Shown in pieces: positions 55,049-64,000 of a stretch of DNA of 64,000 bases. A program made the translations under genes and the position numbers. The DNA is from Macrothele yani (taxonomy: Eukaryota > Arthropoda > Arachnida > Araneae > Macrothelidae), in NCBI GenBank assembly GCA_039090855.1, contig CM077034.1, forward strand, positions 12,847,970-12,911,969, in the 5' to 3' direction. The notes beneath the pieces were generated by a model, which saw nothing but the letters and a program-made list of their open reading frames with translations, made no database searches and was not told where the DNA came from. Positions within the stretch are counted from its first letter, which is position 1; each line of letters begins with the position of its first letter.

Positions 55049-55251
55049 AGAGCATATTTGCCGATAATATTGTTGAAATGTTTAATCGAAATTTCATTCG
55101 GTATGATCAAGGACAGTCTCATGAAATTTATATGAGACCATTGCACCAGTTCGCAGACTTCGTATTCAACCCATTTGTTAAGAGAATACGAGGCCATACC
55201 TTCCGAAGAGACAGTCCGGAAACCATTGCAACGATTAGTCGCAATTGCAAG
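55049..55251 (+). CDS. internal exon of a host gene (exon B)
   Basis: A 203-base open segment lies between an acceptor with a strong pyrimidine tract (TTTTCTCCTTTTCAG, AG at 55047-55048) and a donor AAG|GTTTGT (GT at 55252). It starts with two bases that complete the single base left by exon A (making CAG), then reads SIFADNIVEMFNRNFIRYDQ, a middle containing LHQFADFVFNPFVKRIRGH, and ETIATISRNCK, ending on a codon boundary. The end resembles a leucine-rich-repeat start (xxISRNCKxLxxLxL). Together the exons encode about 114 residues. The next exon was not found before 64000. Confidence 0.65.
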
Positions 55252-55546
55252 GTTTGTATTAGATTTTAAATCACCTCATGTTGTGTACTGTGCTGTACCG
55301 TAGTAATCTCTATTTAAAATACGTAGAGTACTTTAGAATGACGATTCTCAAAGTGTTAATCACCAGACCCCGGGGTCCCCTAGACCCTTTCAGGAGAATC
55401 CTCGAGTTCAAACCTACAGGGTGTTCATAAATGAAGAATACAACTTCAGTATGCTAGCTAAAAAATTATTGCAATGAATAATAACTTACTTTTAATGTCA
55501 AAACACATGCTAACTGTGAAAGTTTCTTTAAAATGTCAGGACGTGT

Positions 55547-56051
55547 TGTAACGTACCAGGAGATGTGACGTACCTGCCAGAAGGACGCACACGACATAAA
55601 GGCAGATAGGAATCAGAATGAAATGTCTGCGAAGCTCAGTTGGTAGAGCGACTTGTTCCGGAATGAGTGGATCCGGGTTCGAATCCTGGCGCGGATAAAA
55701 ATGACGGAGAAATTTACTTCGTTATAATGGCGCCCGAACTATCCGGATGACCCGACCGTTCAAAATCTCGCATTGGTGTGATGTTATTTCCACACCGCGA
55801 GATAGGAAAAATAAGAGAATCCTTTCTCCAGCACTTCAAAAAAAAAAAAAAAATAATAAGGGGGAGATGATGTAACGTACCAGGAGATGTGACGTACCTG
55901 CCAGAAGGACGCACACGACATAAAGGCAGATAGGAATCAGAATGAAATGTCTGCGTAGCTCAGTTGGTAGAGCGACTTGTTCCGGAATAAGCGGCCTCGG
56001 GTTCGAATCCCGGCGTAGACCAAAAATGACGGAGAAATTTACTTCGTTATA
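55547..56051 (+). mobile_element. TRIM copy T7 inside the mariner-like element, TSD GTGT
   Basis: LTRs 55547-55726 and 55871-56051; internal 144 bp with TGGCGCCCGAAC after the first LTR and AATAAGGGGGAGATGA before the second. GTGT flanks both sides (55543-55546, 56052-56055). The two LTRs differ in the tRNA-like domain. The second has the paired stem GTCTGCG/CGTAGAC. The first has GTCTGCG with CGCGGAT, so it looks like a recombinant of two subfamilies. Confidence 0.94.
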
Positions 56052-56059
56052 GTGTCCAC

Positions 56060-57075
56060 ATGTCCACCGTCGGTTGCTCGCGGGATGTCTAAACGATAGT
56101 CCAGTTCCCCCCACGTACGCTGCAGAATGTCAGGTGTAAAAAGGACGAAGGCTGCAGTGGTGCGTTCTTTGAGCTCAGTGATAGATGTGACCTTTTTCTT
56201 GTACACAATGTTCCTAATAAACCCCCAAAGAAAAAAATTCTCATGGGGTAATATCAGGAGAACGGGATGGCCATGCCATCGGACTCCCACGTCCAATCCA
56301 ACGCCCTGGAAATTGGTGGTCTAAAGATCTGCGTGCATCCAATGACTAGTGCGGAGGCCCTCCATCTTGTTGGAAAGTGATGTCTTGAATGTCCTGGAGT
56401 TGTGGAATTGCGAATTGTTCTAACATGTCTTAGTACGTAATGCCAGTAACGGTTCGTTCAACGAAGAAAAGAGGGCCCCATCACTCTGTGTTCCATTAAA
56501 CCAGCCCAGACAGTTACTTTCGGGCTGTATCTCTGGTGTGCTACGACCACATGGGGATTTTCCGTGCCCCAGATTGGGCAGTTATGTTTATTCACTCTGC
56601 CAGAAACATGGAACGTCGACTCATCGCTAATACAGTTCCGTGAAAGGAGTGAAGGTTCTTCGTCAGTGCGATTAAGCATGTCTATCACAAATGCTTTTCG
56701 ACGAGGTTGATCATTTGGTCGGAGTTTTTGCACTAACTGCACGTTATATGTGTATAGGCATAGACGTTATATGCAGAACATTGTGAGCCCTTGTTCGCGA
56801 TATTTCGAGTTCACGACTTGAAGACTCGGACGGACTTCTTCGGGCTACTTTAAATAAGCCTTACGCACGTCTTCGACATTTTCGTCCGAAATGGAAGATC
56901 TCGCAGTGCTTTTGCCTTTCAAGACACTTCCTGTTTTTTTGAATTTATTTACCCATTGTTCGATGTTTCTCTTGTACTTCCTTCTGAACTTACGCTGAAC
57001 TGTTTTTAGAGATTTTGACTACGCAAACCAAAACACACACGCTGCTTTCTCCACTGAGGAAGCCATGCATGTTGT
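56060..57075 (-). pseudogene. mariner-like transposase, several defects
   Basis: From the minus strand: a decayed N-terminus at 56850-57075; RPNDQPRRKAFVIDMLNRTD near 56700; then CISDESTFHVSGRVNKHNCPIWG with the first Asp; HQRYSPKVTVWAGLMEHRVMG; a middle with GGPPH-like sequence near 56355; PGRWIGRGSPMAWPSRSPD near 56290; and FFLWGFIRNIVYKKKVTSIT with the end ILQRTWGELDYRLDIPRATDGGHV. This matches the widespread arthropod mariner-type family whose third catalytic residue lies in SPDxTPxDFFLWG. Several frameshifts are present. Confidence 0.85.
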
Positions 57076-57469
57076 ATTCCGTGTTTGACGAGATTTTTCA
57101 TTACATGAAACACCTGTTGCCATCTATCATCTGATTCAACAAACTTTAACACTTGCCACGTTTCTTGATGTTTTAAAGTAAGCTTTTTTTCTATCGTATT
57201 TTAATAGCATACTGAAATTGTGTACTTCATTTATAGACACCCTCTATTTCCATAATGATACTAAGACGTTATTTGCTTTTTTCACTGTCATTTTCTCACT
57301 ACAGTGCAATGGAATTTTCCCAGATGTTACATGACGTGGATGACATCATCTCTGACGGCTGATGGAATGTGTTCTGTTGTATTCTTGTGATTTCTAGATA
57401 TTTGAAGGTAGTAAGTTTAGGGTATAAAAATATGCGTTTAGAGAGATTAATGCAATTTGAAGATATATA

Positions 57470-60400
57470 TATATCATCATCATCATCATTGTCAACCATT
57501 ATCAATCCACTGCTGGACGAAGGTCTCCCCAAGTTTCCTCCACAACGGTCTGTCTTGTGCCAGTCTCCTCCATGTCACTCCCGCATATTTACGAATTTCA
57601 TCCACCCATCTCCCATGTGGTCTTTTTCTGGGTCTTTTCCTGTCCCTTGGAATCCAATCTAAAATTTCGGCTGTCCATCTATGGTCTGTCCTTCTGGCAG
57701 TATGTCCAGCCCATTGCCATTTCAGGGATTTAACTCTGATCATGATGTCTTCCACTCTCGTCATTTTTCGGATCCACGAGTTCCTCTTCTTATCTCTCCT
57801 GGTTATACCAAGCATGCACCTCTCCATGCTACTTTGAGTTGTCTGCAGCCTTTGTATGTCTCTTTTAGTTAAGGTCCACGTCTCTGCACCATACGTAAGC
57901 ACTGGAAGGATGCATTGATCAAACACTTTTCTTTTAAGACATAATGGCATATTGCTCTTGAAAATTATGCTGTTTCTTCCAAAAGCTCTCCAGGCAAGTT
58001 TTGTACGCCGATTAATTTCTTCATCAATGTGACCCTCACTTGATATCTGCTGTCCAAGATAAACATATGTATCAGTTATCTCCAGTTTTTCTCCATCAAT
58101 CGATAAATCTTCATTTCTTGTAAAAGCATTGAACATCACTTTTGTCTTCTGAAAGTTCATTTTTAATCCCACTTCTTTACTCTTGTCAGCAAGTTCCTGG
58201 ATCATACTCTGCAGCTCTGATGGGGTAGTTGCAAAAATGACTACGTCATCAGCAAAACGAAGGTGGGTTAGATAATCTCCATTAATCTTTATCCCTTTGT
58301 TTTCCCAGTTCAGTGATTGAAAGACATTTTCCAATGTGGCATTAAAGAGCTTCGGAGATATGGTGTCACCTTGTCTCACTCCCTTTCCAATTTTTATGTG
58401 TGTTGTATTTTCAAACAGCCGAATCTTTGCACTTGCATTTTCATAGATGTTATTAATAATATTAATGTATGCATCTTCAATACCGCAGGATTTCAGAGCC
58501 GTGGTAACTGCTGATGGTTTCACCGAATCAAAGGCTTTTTCATAATCGATAAAAGCCATGCACAATGGAAGTTCATATTCCCTCGCTCTTTCAATTAGTT
58601 CTCTCAGGACGTGGATATGATCTATTGTGCTGCAGCCACTCCTGAATCCAGCTTGTTCTCTCGGTTGAGCCATGTCCAGTGTTACCTTCAAGCGGTGTGA
58701 AAGAACTTTAGTGAAGATTTTATAAACCACTGATAGGAGGCTGATAGGTCTGTAGTTCCTGAGATCCTCAATGTCACCTTTTTTATGTAGCAGGATCATT
58801 GTAGCGTTGTTCCAATCCTCAGGAATCTTCCCTTCATTAAGGCATCGAGTGAAAATTTGGGCGAGTACTGTTTCAATTTCTCCACTTGCTTCTTGTATGA
58901 TGTCTATAGTAATTCCATCTTCTCCTGGAGCTTTCCCCCGCTTCATGTTCTTGATTGCATGAGCAACTTCTGCTGGAAGGACTGGAAGAACTCTGGTACC
59001 TTTCATGATGTCTGGAGTACATGTATCATCCCTTTCATATAATTTGGAGTAGAAATCTTTCACTCTTGTCAAAATTTCGCCTCTATTTCTTGTTATAGAA
59101 CCATCTTCTTTTCTCAGAGCCATAATCTGTTTTCTTCCCTTACTGAGATGTCCCTTTGCTATCTTAAGGCTTTGGTTGTTTTCAATTGCTTTCCTCACTA
59201 GCTCACAGTTGAATTTCCTTACGTCTTCAGTGATACTTTTTCGTGTTGTCTTGCATAGCTCTATATATTCCACTTTGGAAGTCACATCTTCTTTAGTTGT
59301 CCTCATCTCTCTTCTTTTTTGCATCAACATTTTCGTTTTTCCTGATAATTTATTTACATGCAACTTGTTCTTAGACCCAGCTAATTTTGTTGCTGTTTCC
59401 ATAAGAGCTTTGGTTACTTTTCTGTTAACTTCAGAGATGTCCACTTCTTCCGATGTTAGGCCTTCTAAAGCAGAGAATCTGTTCTTCAGTTCCAACTTGA
59501 AGGTATTATGGTGTTTTTTAAGGTTGGTTATGTCAATACATTTTGTTTGTCTTATGAGCTTGCCACGTTCCAGTTTAGTGTTGAGGTGCATCTTACATCT
59601 CACCAATCTATGGTCACTACCTGTGTTGAACTTGTTCAGCACACTGCAGTCTTCGATGACGAATTTTTTGTTACACATAATAAAATCAATTTCACTTGTC
59701 GTCCCAATTGGATGTCTCCATGTCCATTTCCTGTGTGGCTTTTTTCTTGAAAAAGGAGTTCAAGATGAAAAATCCTTCTGCCTCTGCAAACTCAACGAGA
59801 GTATTTCCACGCTGGTTTCTGTTGCCGTGACCGAATTTACCTACTGAAGTTTCATTCTGTTGCCGTTGCCCTATTTTTGCATTGAAATCTCCCATAATTA
59901 TCTTCAAGTGCTGCTTACCTTTATTATTTAGATGACAAATTTCCTCATAAAATTCTTCAATTTCTTCTTCAGGATGACTTGTGGGTGCATAAGTTTGAAT
60001 AATCTGAGTCTGGTATCTTCTCGAGAGTTGGATAATGAGTCGTGCAGCTCTGTCAGAGGAACTTTCAACTTCTACCACTTTATCCTTCAGTTTCTTGTTT
60101 ATTATAAATCCAACACCACTAGTTCTGCCAGTATCTGTCCCACGATAATAGAAGAGATGTCCACTTTTCAGTTCAATGAGATCTTCTCCTTTTCTCCTTA
60201 CCTCACTTAGCCCAACGATGTCCCACTTGATCCATTGTAGTTCCTCTTCCAATTCAAGAAGCCTTGAATCAGAAGATAGGGAGCGTCCGTTATAGGTAGC
60301 CAAGGTCAGCATCAAATGGCAGCCTAGTCCGGTCCTCCGGGGATTCTTAGCACCCTCTGCCTTCATGTCGCACTGGCCGCTGCCTTGACCCAGGTACATT

Positions 60401-60652
60401 CCAGCTGCCGGAGACTGAGGGCCAAGATTTAAGTTGTAGAGTCATTTTGGAGGTGTTTGGCCATAACTCACCACGCTGGCCAAGCGGGTTGGTGAGTGTG
60501 GGATAGCATTTCCTCTGATCCCGATGGTATAGTTATACCGCTATTGGCGGTCGCCAGAGCCCCTTTAGTGGGAACAGGATGCACCACGAGAAGGCGGGGT
60601 TGACATTTGTCAAGGAGAGGCTGTGATGTTACGCATCACCTGACCTTACATC

Positions 60653-60655
<3 letters not shown>
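57470..60655 (-). mobile_element. RTE-clade LINE, nearly full length
   Basis: About 3.2 kb, from a 5' leader ending at a (TA)n tract (60656-60686) to a 3' ATC tail at 57472-57490 adjoining TATATATAT. The single large ORF, the APE-RT order, the absence of a separate gag-like ORF, the length and the microsatellite tail all fit RTE. It is the master-like copy to which the truncated copies at 28306, 42883, 45868, 46561 and 61342 belong. Confidence 0.93.
57492..60399 (-). pseudogene. RTE ORF: apurinic-type endonuclease plus reverse transcriptase, one frameshift
   Basis: The first part (60399-59692) is the endonuclease: LATYNGRSLSSD, IVGLSEVRRKGEDLI, QTYAPTSHPEEE and IIMGDFNAKIG. A single-base slip near 59740 changes frame before TWRHPIGTTSEIDFI. 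The second part (59678-57492, 728 codons) has GSDHRLV completing the endonuclease, then the RT: LRNYRPISLL (about residue 306), FIDYEKAFD (376), VRQGDTISP (434), LRFADDVVIFATTPSE (FADD at 475-478), and a C-terminal region ending FVQQWIDNG. All catalytic boxes are present, so apart from one indel the protein looks complete (about 970 residues). Confidence 0.92.
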
Positions 60656-60689
<34 letters not shown>

Positions 60690-61341
60690 GCATATCTTCA
60701 AACTGCATGCTTGTGGGATTGCGTGTCTAGCATTTTCAGTTTAAGCGGTCAGGGGAGGGGAGAACATGCTGCTCCTTATCTATTGGATTGTTCCTTTTGG
60801 ATACTTGTAACTGCAAGGGGGTAAGAAGATTGGACGCTTTTGATTTTTTACTGTTCAGTATTTTTTACTGTTCAATATTATTGTATATTTCGTTTTTTGT
60901 TCATTTGTTCTGTTATTGATTTTGTTTAAATTTATTCATCACTGCAATCCGGTGACCTAGGGGACAGACAGGCGGTTTTTGTATACTACAAACCGGTTTC
61001 CTGTTTGGAAAGGTCACCCTTAGACTTTTGTTCCCCTGAAGAGAACAGTCTAATCTAACAGGTAGTGTTCTTTTTTATGGATATTTCTTGGAGAGTTCAG
61101 GATTTTTTTTTAATCTTGTCCATATATCATATTATTTTACTTTTGTATTTCCCTTTATAATAGGGTTTTAACTTCATTTATTTTATGTGGGTCAATGTAT
61201 ATAAGTGATTGTCTAAATGCATGTGATAATATTAGAGAACCCAGTTTTGATAAGCTGCTATGGCGCTGTCTTATGGTATTTCTCTATATTTTCATTAACT
61301 CATATTTTGTGATTCTGATTTTGAATAATTTTACTGTTTAT
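60656..61341. other. (TA)n tract and AT-rich unannotated stretch
   Basis: (TA)n at 60656-60686 marks the insertion site of the LINE. A short palindromic phrase is at 60990-61060 (GAAAGGTCACCC, TTGTTCCCCTGAAGAGAACA). No gene seen. Confidence 0.5.
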
Positions 61342-62233
61342 ATCATCATCATCATCATTGTCAACCATTATCAATCTACTGCTGGACGAAGGTCTCCCCA
61401 AGTTTCCTCCACAATGGTCTGTTTTGTGCCAGTCTCCTCCATGTCACTCCCGCATACTTTCGAATTTCATCCACCCATCTTCCATGTCGTTTTCTTCTGG
61501 ATCTTTTCCTGTCCCTTGGAATCCAAACTAAAATTTCGGCTGTCCATCGATGGTCTGTACTTCTGGCAGTATGTCCAGCCCATTGCCATTTCAGGGATTT
61601 AACTCTGATCATGATGTCTTCCACTCTTGTCATTTTTCGGATCCACGAGTTCCTCTTCTTATCTCTCCTGGTTACACCAAGTATGCACCTCTCCATGCTG
61701 CTTTGAGTTGTCTGCAGCATTTGTATGTCTCTTTTAGTTAAGGTCCACGTCTCTGCACCATACGTAAGCACTGGAAGGATGCATTGATCAAACACTTTTC
61801 TTTTAAGACATAATGGCATATTGCTCTTGAAAATTATGCTGTTTCTTCCAAAAGCTCTCCAGGCAAGTTTTGTACGCCGATTAATTTCTTCATCAATGTG
61901 ACCCTCACTTGATATCTGCTGTCCAAGATAAACGTACGTGTCTGTTATCTCCAGCTTTTCTCCATCAATCGATAAATCTTCATTTCTTGTAAAAGCATTG
62001 AACATCACTTTTGTCTTCTGAAACTTCATTTTTAATCCCACTTCTTTACTCTTGTCAGCAAGTTCCTGGATCATACTCTGCAGCTCTGATGGGGTAGTTG
62101 CAAAAATGACTACGTCATCAGCAAAACGAAGGTGGGTTAGATAATCTCCATTAATCTTTATCCCCTTGTTTTCCCAGCTCAGCGATTGAAAAACACCCTC
62201 CAATGTGGCATTAAAGAGCTTCGGAGATATGGT
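61342..62233 (-). pseudogene. 5'-truncated RTE LINE copy
   Basis: Open minus-strand frame from 62203 to 61376 with RFADDVVIFATTPSE retained and the C-terminus to ETFVQQ, where a TAG replaces the Trp codon. ATC tail at 61343-61360; 5' truncation at 62233 next to TATATATATATA. A few private substitutions (SLSWENK, ARSTDHRWTAEILVW) suggest it is slightly older than the 28306 copy. Confidence 0.92.
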
Positions 62234-62358
62234 GTTATATATATATATAATAAATGAAGAAAGAGTAATAAGCTCAATATTACAAAATCCCTACAGTACC
62301 GCGTAATGCTGCAGGAACTAGAAAAGGTACATATATGAAAAACCTCATGTCTACTCCA

Positions 62359-63183
62359 AATCACAACACCACGAACACGCAAAACAACAAGGAAAGAACT
62401 CTCTAAACAACCCAAAAGCAAACCACACAACCACACAACAAGCAAAGGGAAACTTCAAACTGAACCACAGTAAAAATGAATACAGTAACAAAAAGTATTT
62501 AGCAGTCGGGAACCACTCTTCAGGGAAAGACATCACCGACCAATTATCCATATGATTTCTGCGTATTTCATTTTAGAAACCTTTTAAACACTTTTAATCA
62601 AAATTATTCCTATAATATTACATTATGTAATATAATCAATACTACACCTCTCTCCTCTATCTGCTAATATTATTTTCGGGATACACAGAAAAGCTAATTT
62701 CTTCCGAGTCGCCCGGAAAATTAACTACATATTGTTTACATCAATTGCTGAGTATTATATTACACAAACTAGGTGTCGCCCCTGTAAATAATTAGGTTTT
62801 GCTGAGTTGTTCAGTTGGTTGGGTGTTTGAGTTGTTTATCCTTTTGATTTTTATGTCTTTCGACTGTCATTGAAGCTTTGGTAAGTGATGTTTAATTTCT
62901 TATTCCAAATCAGGTAGGGAAGACTGGGTGAACCGAATTTAATCTTTACTTTTGGTTAAGATTTTTGTTCGCCGACTTGAAACCTGATTGGGTGTGGTCA
63001 GTGTTGGGTGATGTCTTTCCCTGAAGAGTGGTTACCGACTTCTAACTACTTTTTGTTTTTGTATTCATTTTTACTGTGGTTCTTTGAAGTTTCCTTTTGC
63101 TTGTTGTGTGTTTCTGTGGTTTGCTTTTGGGTTGTTTAGAGGGTTCTTTCTTTGTTGTTTTGTGTGTTCATGGTGTTCTGATT
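62359..63183. mobile_element. element with ~190 bp terminal inverted repeats
   Basis: The left arm (about 62359-62545) reads TCACAACACCACGAACACGC, AACAACCCAAAAGCAAACCA and AACCACTCTTCAGGGAAAGA. The right arm (about 63002-63183) is its reverse complement: TCTTTCCCTGAAGAGTGGTT, TGGTTTGCTTTTGGGTTGTT and GTGTGTTCATGGTGTTCTGA. The arms are roughly 90% alike. The 450 bp between them is AT-rich without a coding frame. It fits a non-autonomous fold-back or long-inverted-repeat transposon. No target duplication is evident. A Tc1 element starts 22 bp after the right arm. Confidence 0.8.
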
Positions 63184-63205
63184 GGAAGATACGAGTACGT
63201 ATATA

Positions 63206-64000
63206 CACTGACGGAAAAAAAAATCCCAACACCAAGAAGGGGTTGTGTTAGATAAACGAAAGTTGGTAGGCGGTGAGAGTACATCTGAAAGATGACGTCT
63301 ATGCAAATTTCGCGCTCGGCGCATACGTGTGGCGCTAGTAGCGCCCCTCGGAACATACAAAGCAGGTTTGCTGTAAATACGCGCTGTAACGTTCGTGAGC
63401 GTTAGTGATCGTTGAGATTCGACGTAGTGTGTTGATGTTAGTCAAGAATGCCTTTAAGAAGACGAAGAAGCCATTATCAACAGCTCACGGAGTTTGAACG
63501 AGGTCGTGTAATAGGGCTACGAGAAGGTGGATTTTCTTTCCGCAATATTGCAGAACGACTTGGCAGGAATGTAGCCACTCTGCATGAGTGTTGGCAGCGG
63601 TGGTCAAGGGAAGGCACTGCCTCAAGAAGACCGGGCTCCGGCCGGCCACGTGGCACTACTGAGAGGGAAGACCGCCGTGTACGGCGTATGGCCGTGGTGC
63701 ATCGTACTGCGTCTGCGGCAGCAATTCGAACTGCAGTTGCCACCACAGTGACACAACGAACTGTTACAAATCGGTTACTTGAAGGACAGCTCCGAACCAG
63801 AAGCCCTGTAGCGTGCATTCCACTTACTCCAAACCACTGCCGTTTGCGACGTCAGTGGTGTCAAGCTAGAGCTCATTGGAGGACGGAGTGGAGATCTGTT
63901 GTGTTTTCTGATGAAAGCCGGTTCTGCCTGGGTGCCAGTGATGGCCGTGTGTTGGTTAGAAGGAGGCCAGGTGAGCGCCTGCAACCAACCTGTCTACGGC
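63206..64000 (+). mobile_element. Tc1-like element A, second copy, cut by window end
   Basis: TA at 63204-63205 followed by CACTGACGGAAAAAAAAATC. It runs parallel to the copy at 9109 with a handful of substitutions. The right end is outside the window. Confidence 0.93.
63448..64000 (+). CDS. Tc1-type transposase of element A, 3' end cut by window
   Basis: Translating from the ATG at 63448 gives 184 codons with no stop to the window end: MPLRRRRSHYQQLTEFERGR, a first helix-turn-helix with SFRNIAERLGRNVAT, the basic hook RRPGSGRPRG, a second helix-turn-helix with TVTQRTVTNRLLEG, and VVFSDESRFCLGASDGRV with the first catalytic Asp (about residue 155). The stop seen in the 9349 copy lies beyond the window edge here, so whether this copy is intact cannot be judged. 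It could be the better-preserved source. Confidence 0.9.
   Translation, partial: MPLRRRRSHYQQLTEFERGRVIGLREGGFSFRNIAERLGRNVATLHECWQRWSREGTASRRPGSGRPRGTTEREDRRVRRMAVVHRTASAAAIRTAVATTVTQRTVTNRLLEGQLRTRSPVACIPLTPNHCRLRRQWCQARAHWRTEWRSVVFSDESRFCLGASDGRVLVRRRPGERLQPTCLR

Larger units (their letters stand above)
55417..57244 (-). mobile_element. mariner-like element, complete termini, with a TRIM inside
   Basis: Ends read CAGGGTGTTCATAAATGAAG at 55417 and, reverse-complemented, GAGGGTGTCTATAAATGAAG at 57244, flanked by TA (55415-55416, 57245-57246). TTCAGTATGCTA is also shared just inside. Without the 505 bp TRIM and its 4 bp duplication the element is about 1.32 kb, the normal size for the family. 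Confidence 0.9.

Noticed and set aside
57301..57352. Possible third exon after CTCACTACAG, encoding AMEFSQMLHDVDDIISDG
   Set aside because: The phase does not match the end of exon B, and the matching frame hits a stop after nine codons.

Overview
The window looks like nuclear DNA from a repeat-rich animal genome, most likely an arthropod. The evidence is spliced exons, Tc1/mariner, hAT and piggyBac-like DNA transposons, RTE-clade LINEs, Penelope-like elements, tRNA-derived SINEs, microsatellites and poly-A tails. Nothing prokaryotic is visible. I cannot name the species. Almost everything is mobile or tandem DNA. The only candidate host gene is on the + strand. It shows as two exons (39951-40087 and 55049-55251) whose splice phases match across an intron of about 15 kb packed with transposons.

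Layout. 1-792: end of a Tc1-like transposase. 1386-3460: satellite array, 14 copies of a 145-147 bp unit. 3461-5423 and 7583-8589: a dispersed repeat family, split by a TTAA-flanked piggyBac-like element (5424-7578) that carries a GA-rich minisatellite. 8590-10531: an IS630/Tc1-like fragment, then a complete but broken Tc1 element. 10634-11799 and 12320-19123: two arrays, head to head, made from the body of one tRNA-derived SINE (8 and 50 copies of a 135 bp unit). Each has one tRNA head and one poly-A tail. 20930-22345: 189 bp tandem repeats and related sequence. 23640-29796: decayed and truncated RTE LINEs, a fold-back palindrome, a TRIM and SINEs. 31474-32694: Penelope-like fragment split by a SINE. 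34504-39644: three TRIM insertions around a decayed hAT gene. 39951-55251: the host intron, holding Tc1 elements, SINEs, RTE fragments, a second Penelope-like fragment, a solo LTR and a nested hAT. 55417-57244: mariner-like element with a TRIM inside. 57470-60655: nearly full-length RTE LINE with one frameshift. 62359-63183: element with long inverted repeats. 63206-64000: second Tc1 copy, reading frame open to the window edge.

Two observations stand out. First, a family of LTR-type miniature retrotransposons (TRIMs) has about 180 bp LTRs, each containing a whole tRNA-like sequence with A and B boxes. The copies share a primer-binding site matching the 3' end of tRNA-Lys, a polypurine tract and 4 bp target duplications (GTTC, AATG, AATC, GAAC, GTGT). 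This resembles the known plant case in which LTRs carry a 5S rRNA promoter, but here with a tRNA. Second, a SINE has become a satellite: a 6.8 kb array of 50 SINE bodies lies between target-site duplications, and an inverted paralogous copy of the flanks at 48655-49690 preserves the empty site.

The autonomous machinery here is mostly broken. The RTE LINE lacks one frame, the first Tc1-A copy has a stop and a frameshift, and both Penelope copies are SINE-split. The non-autonomous families (SINE, TRIM) are the best preserved and carry the clearest target duplications.
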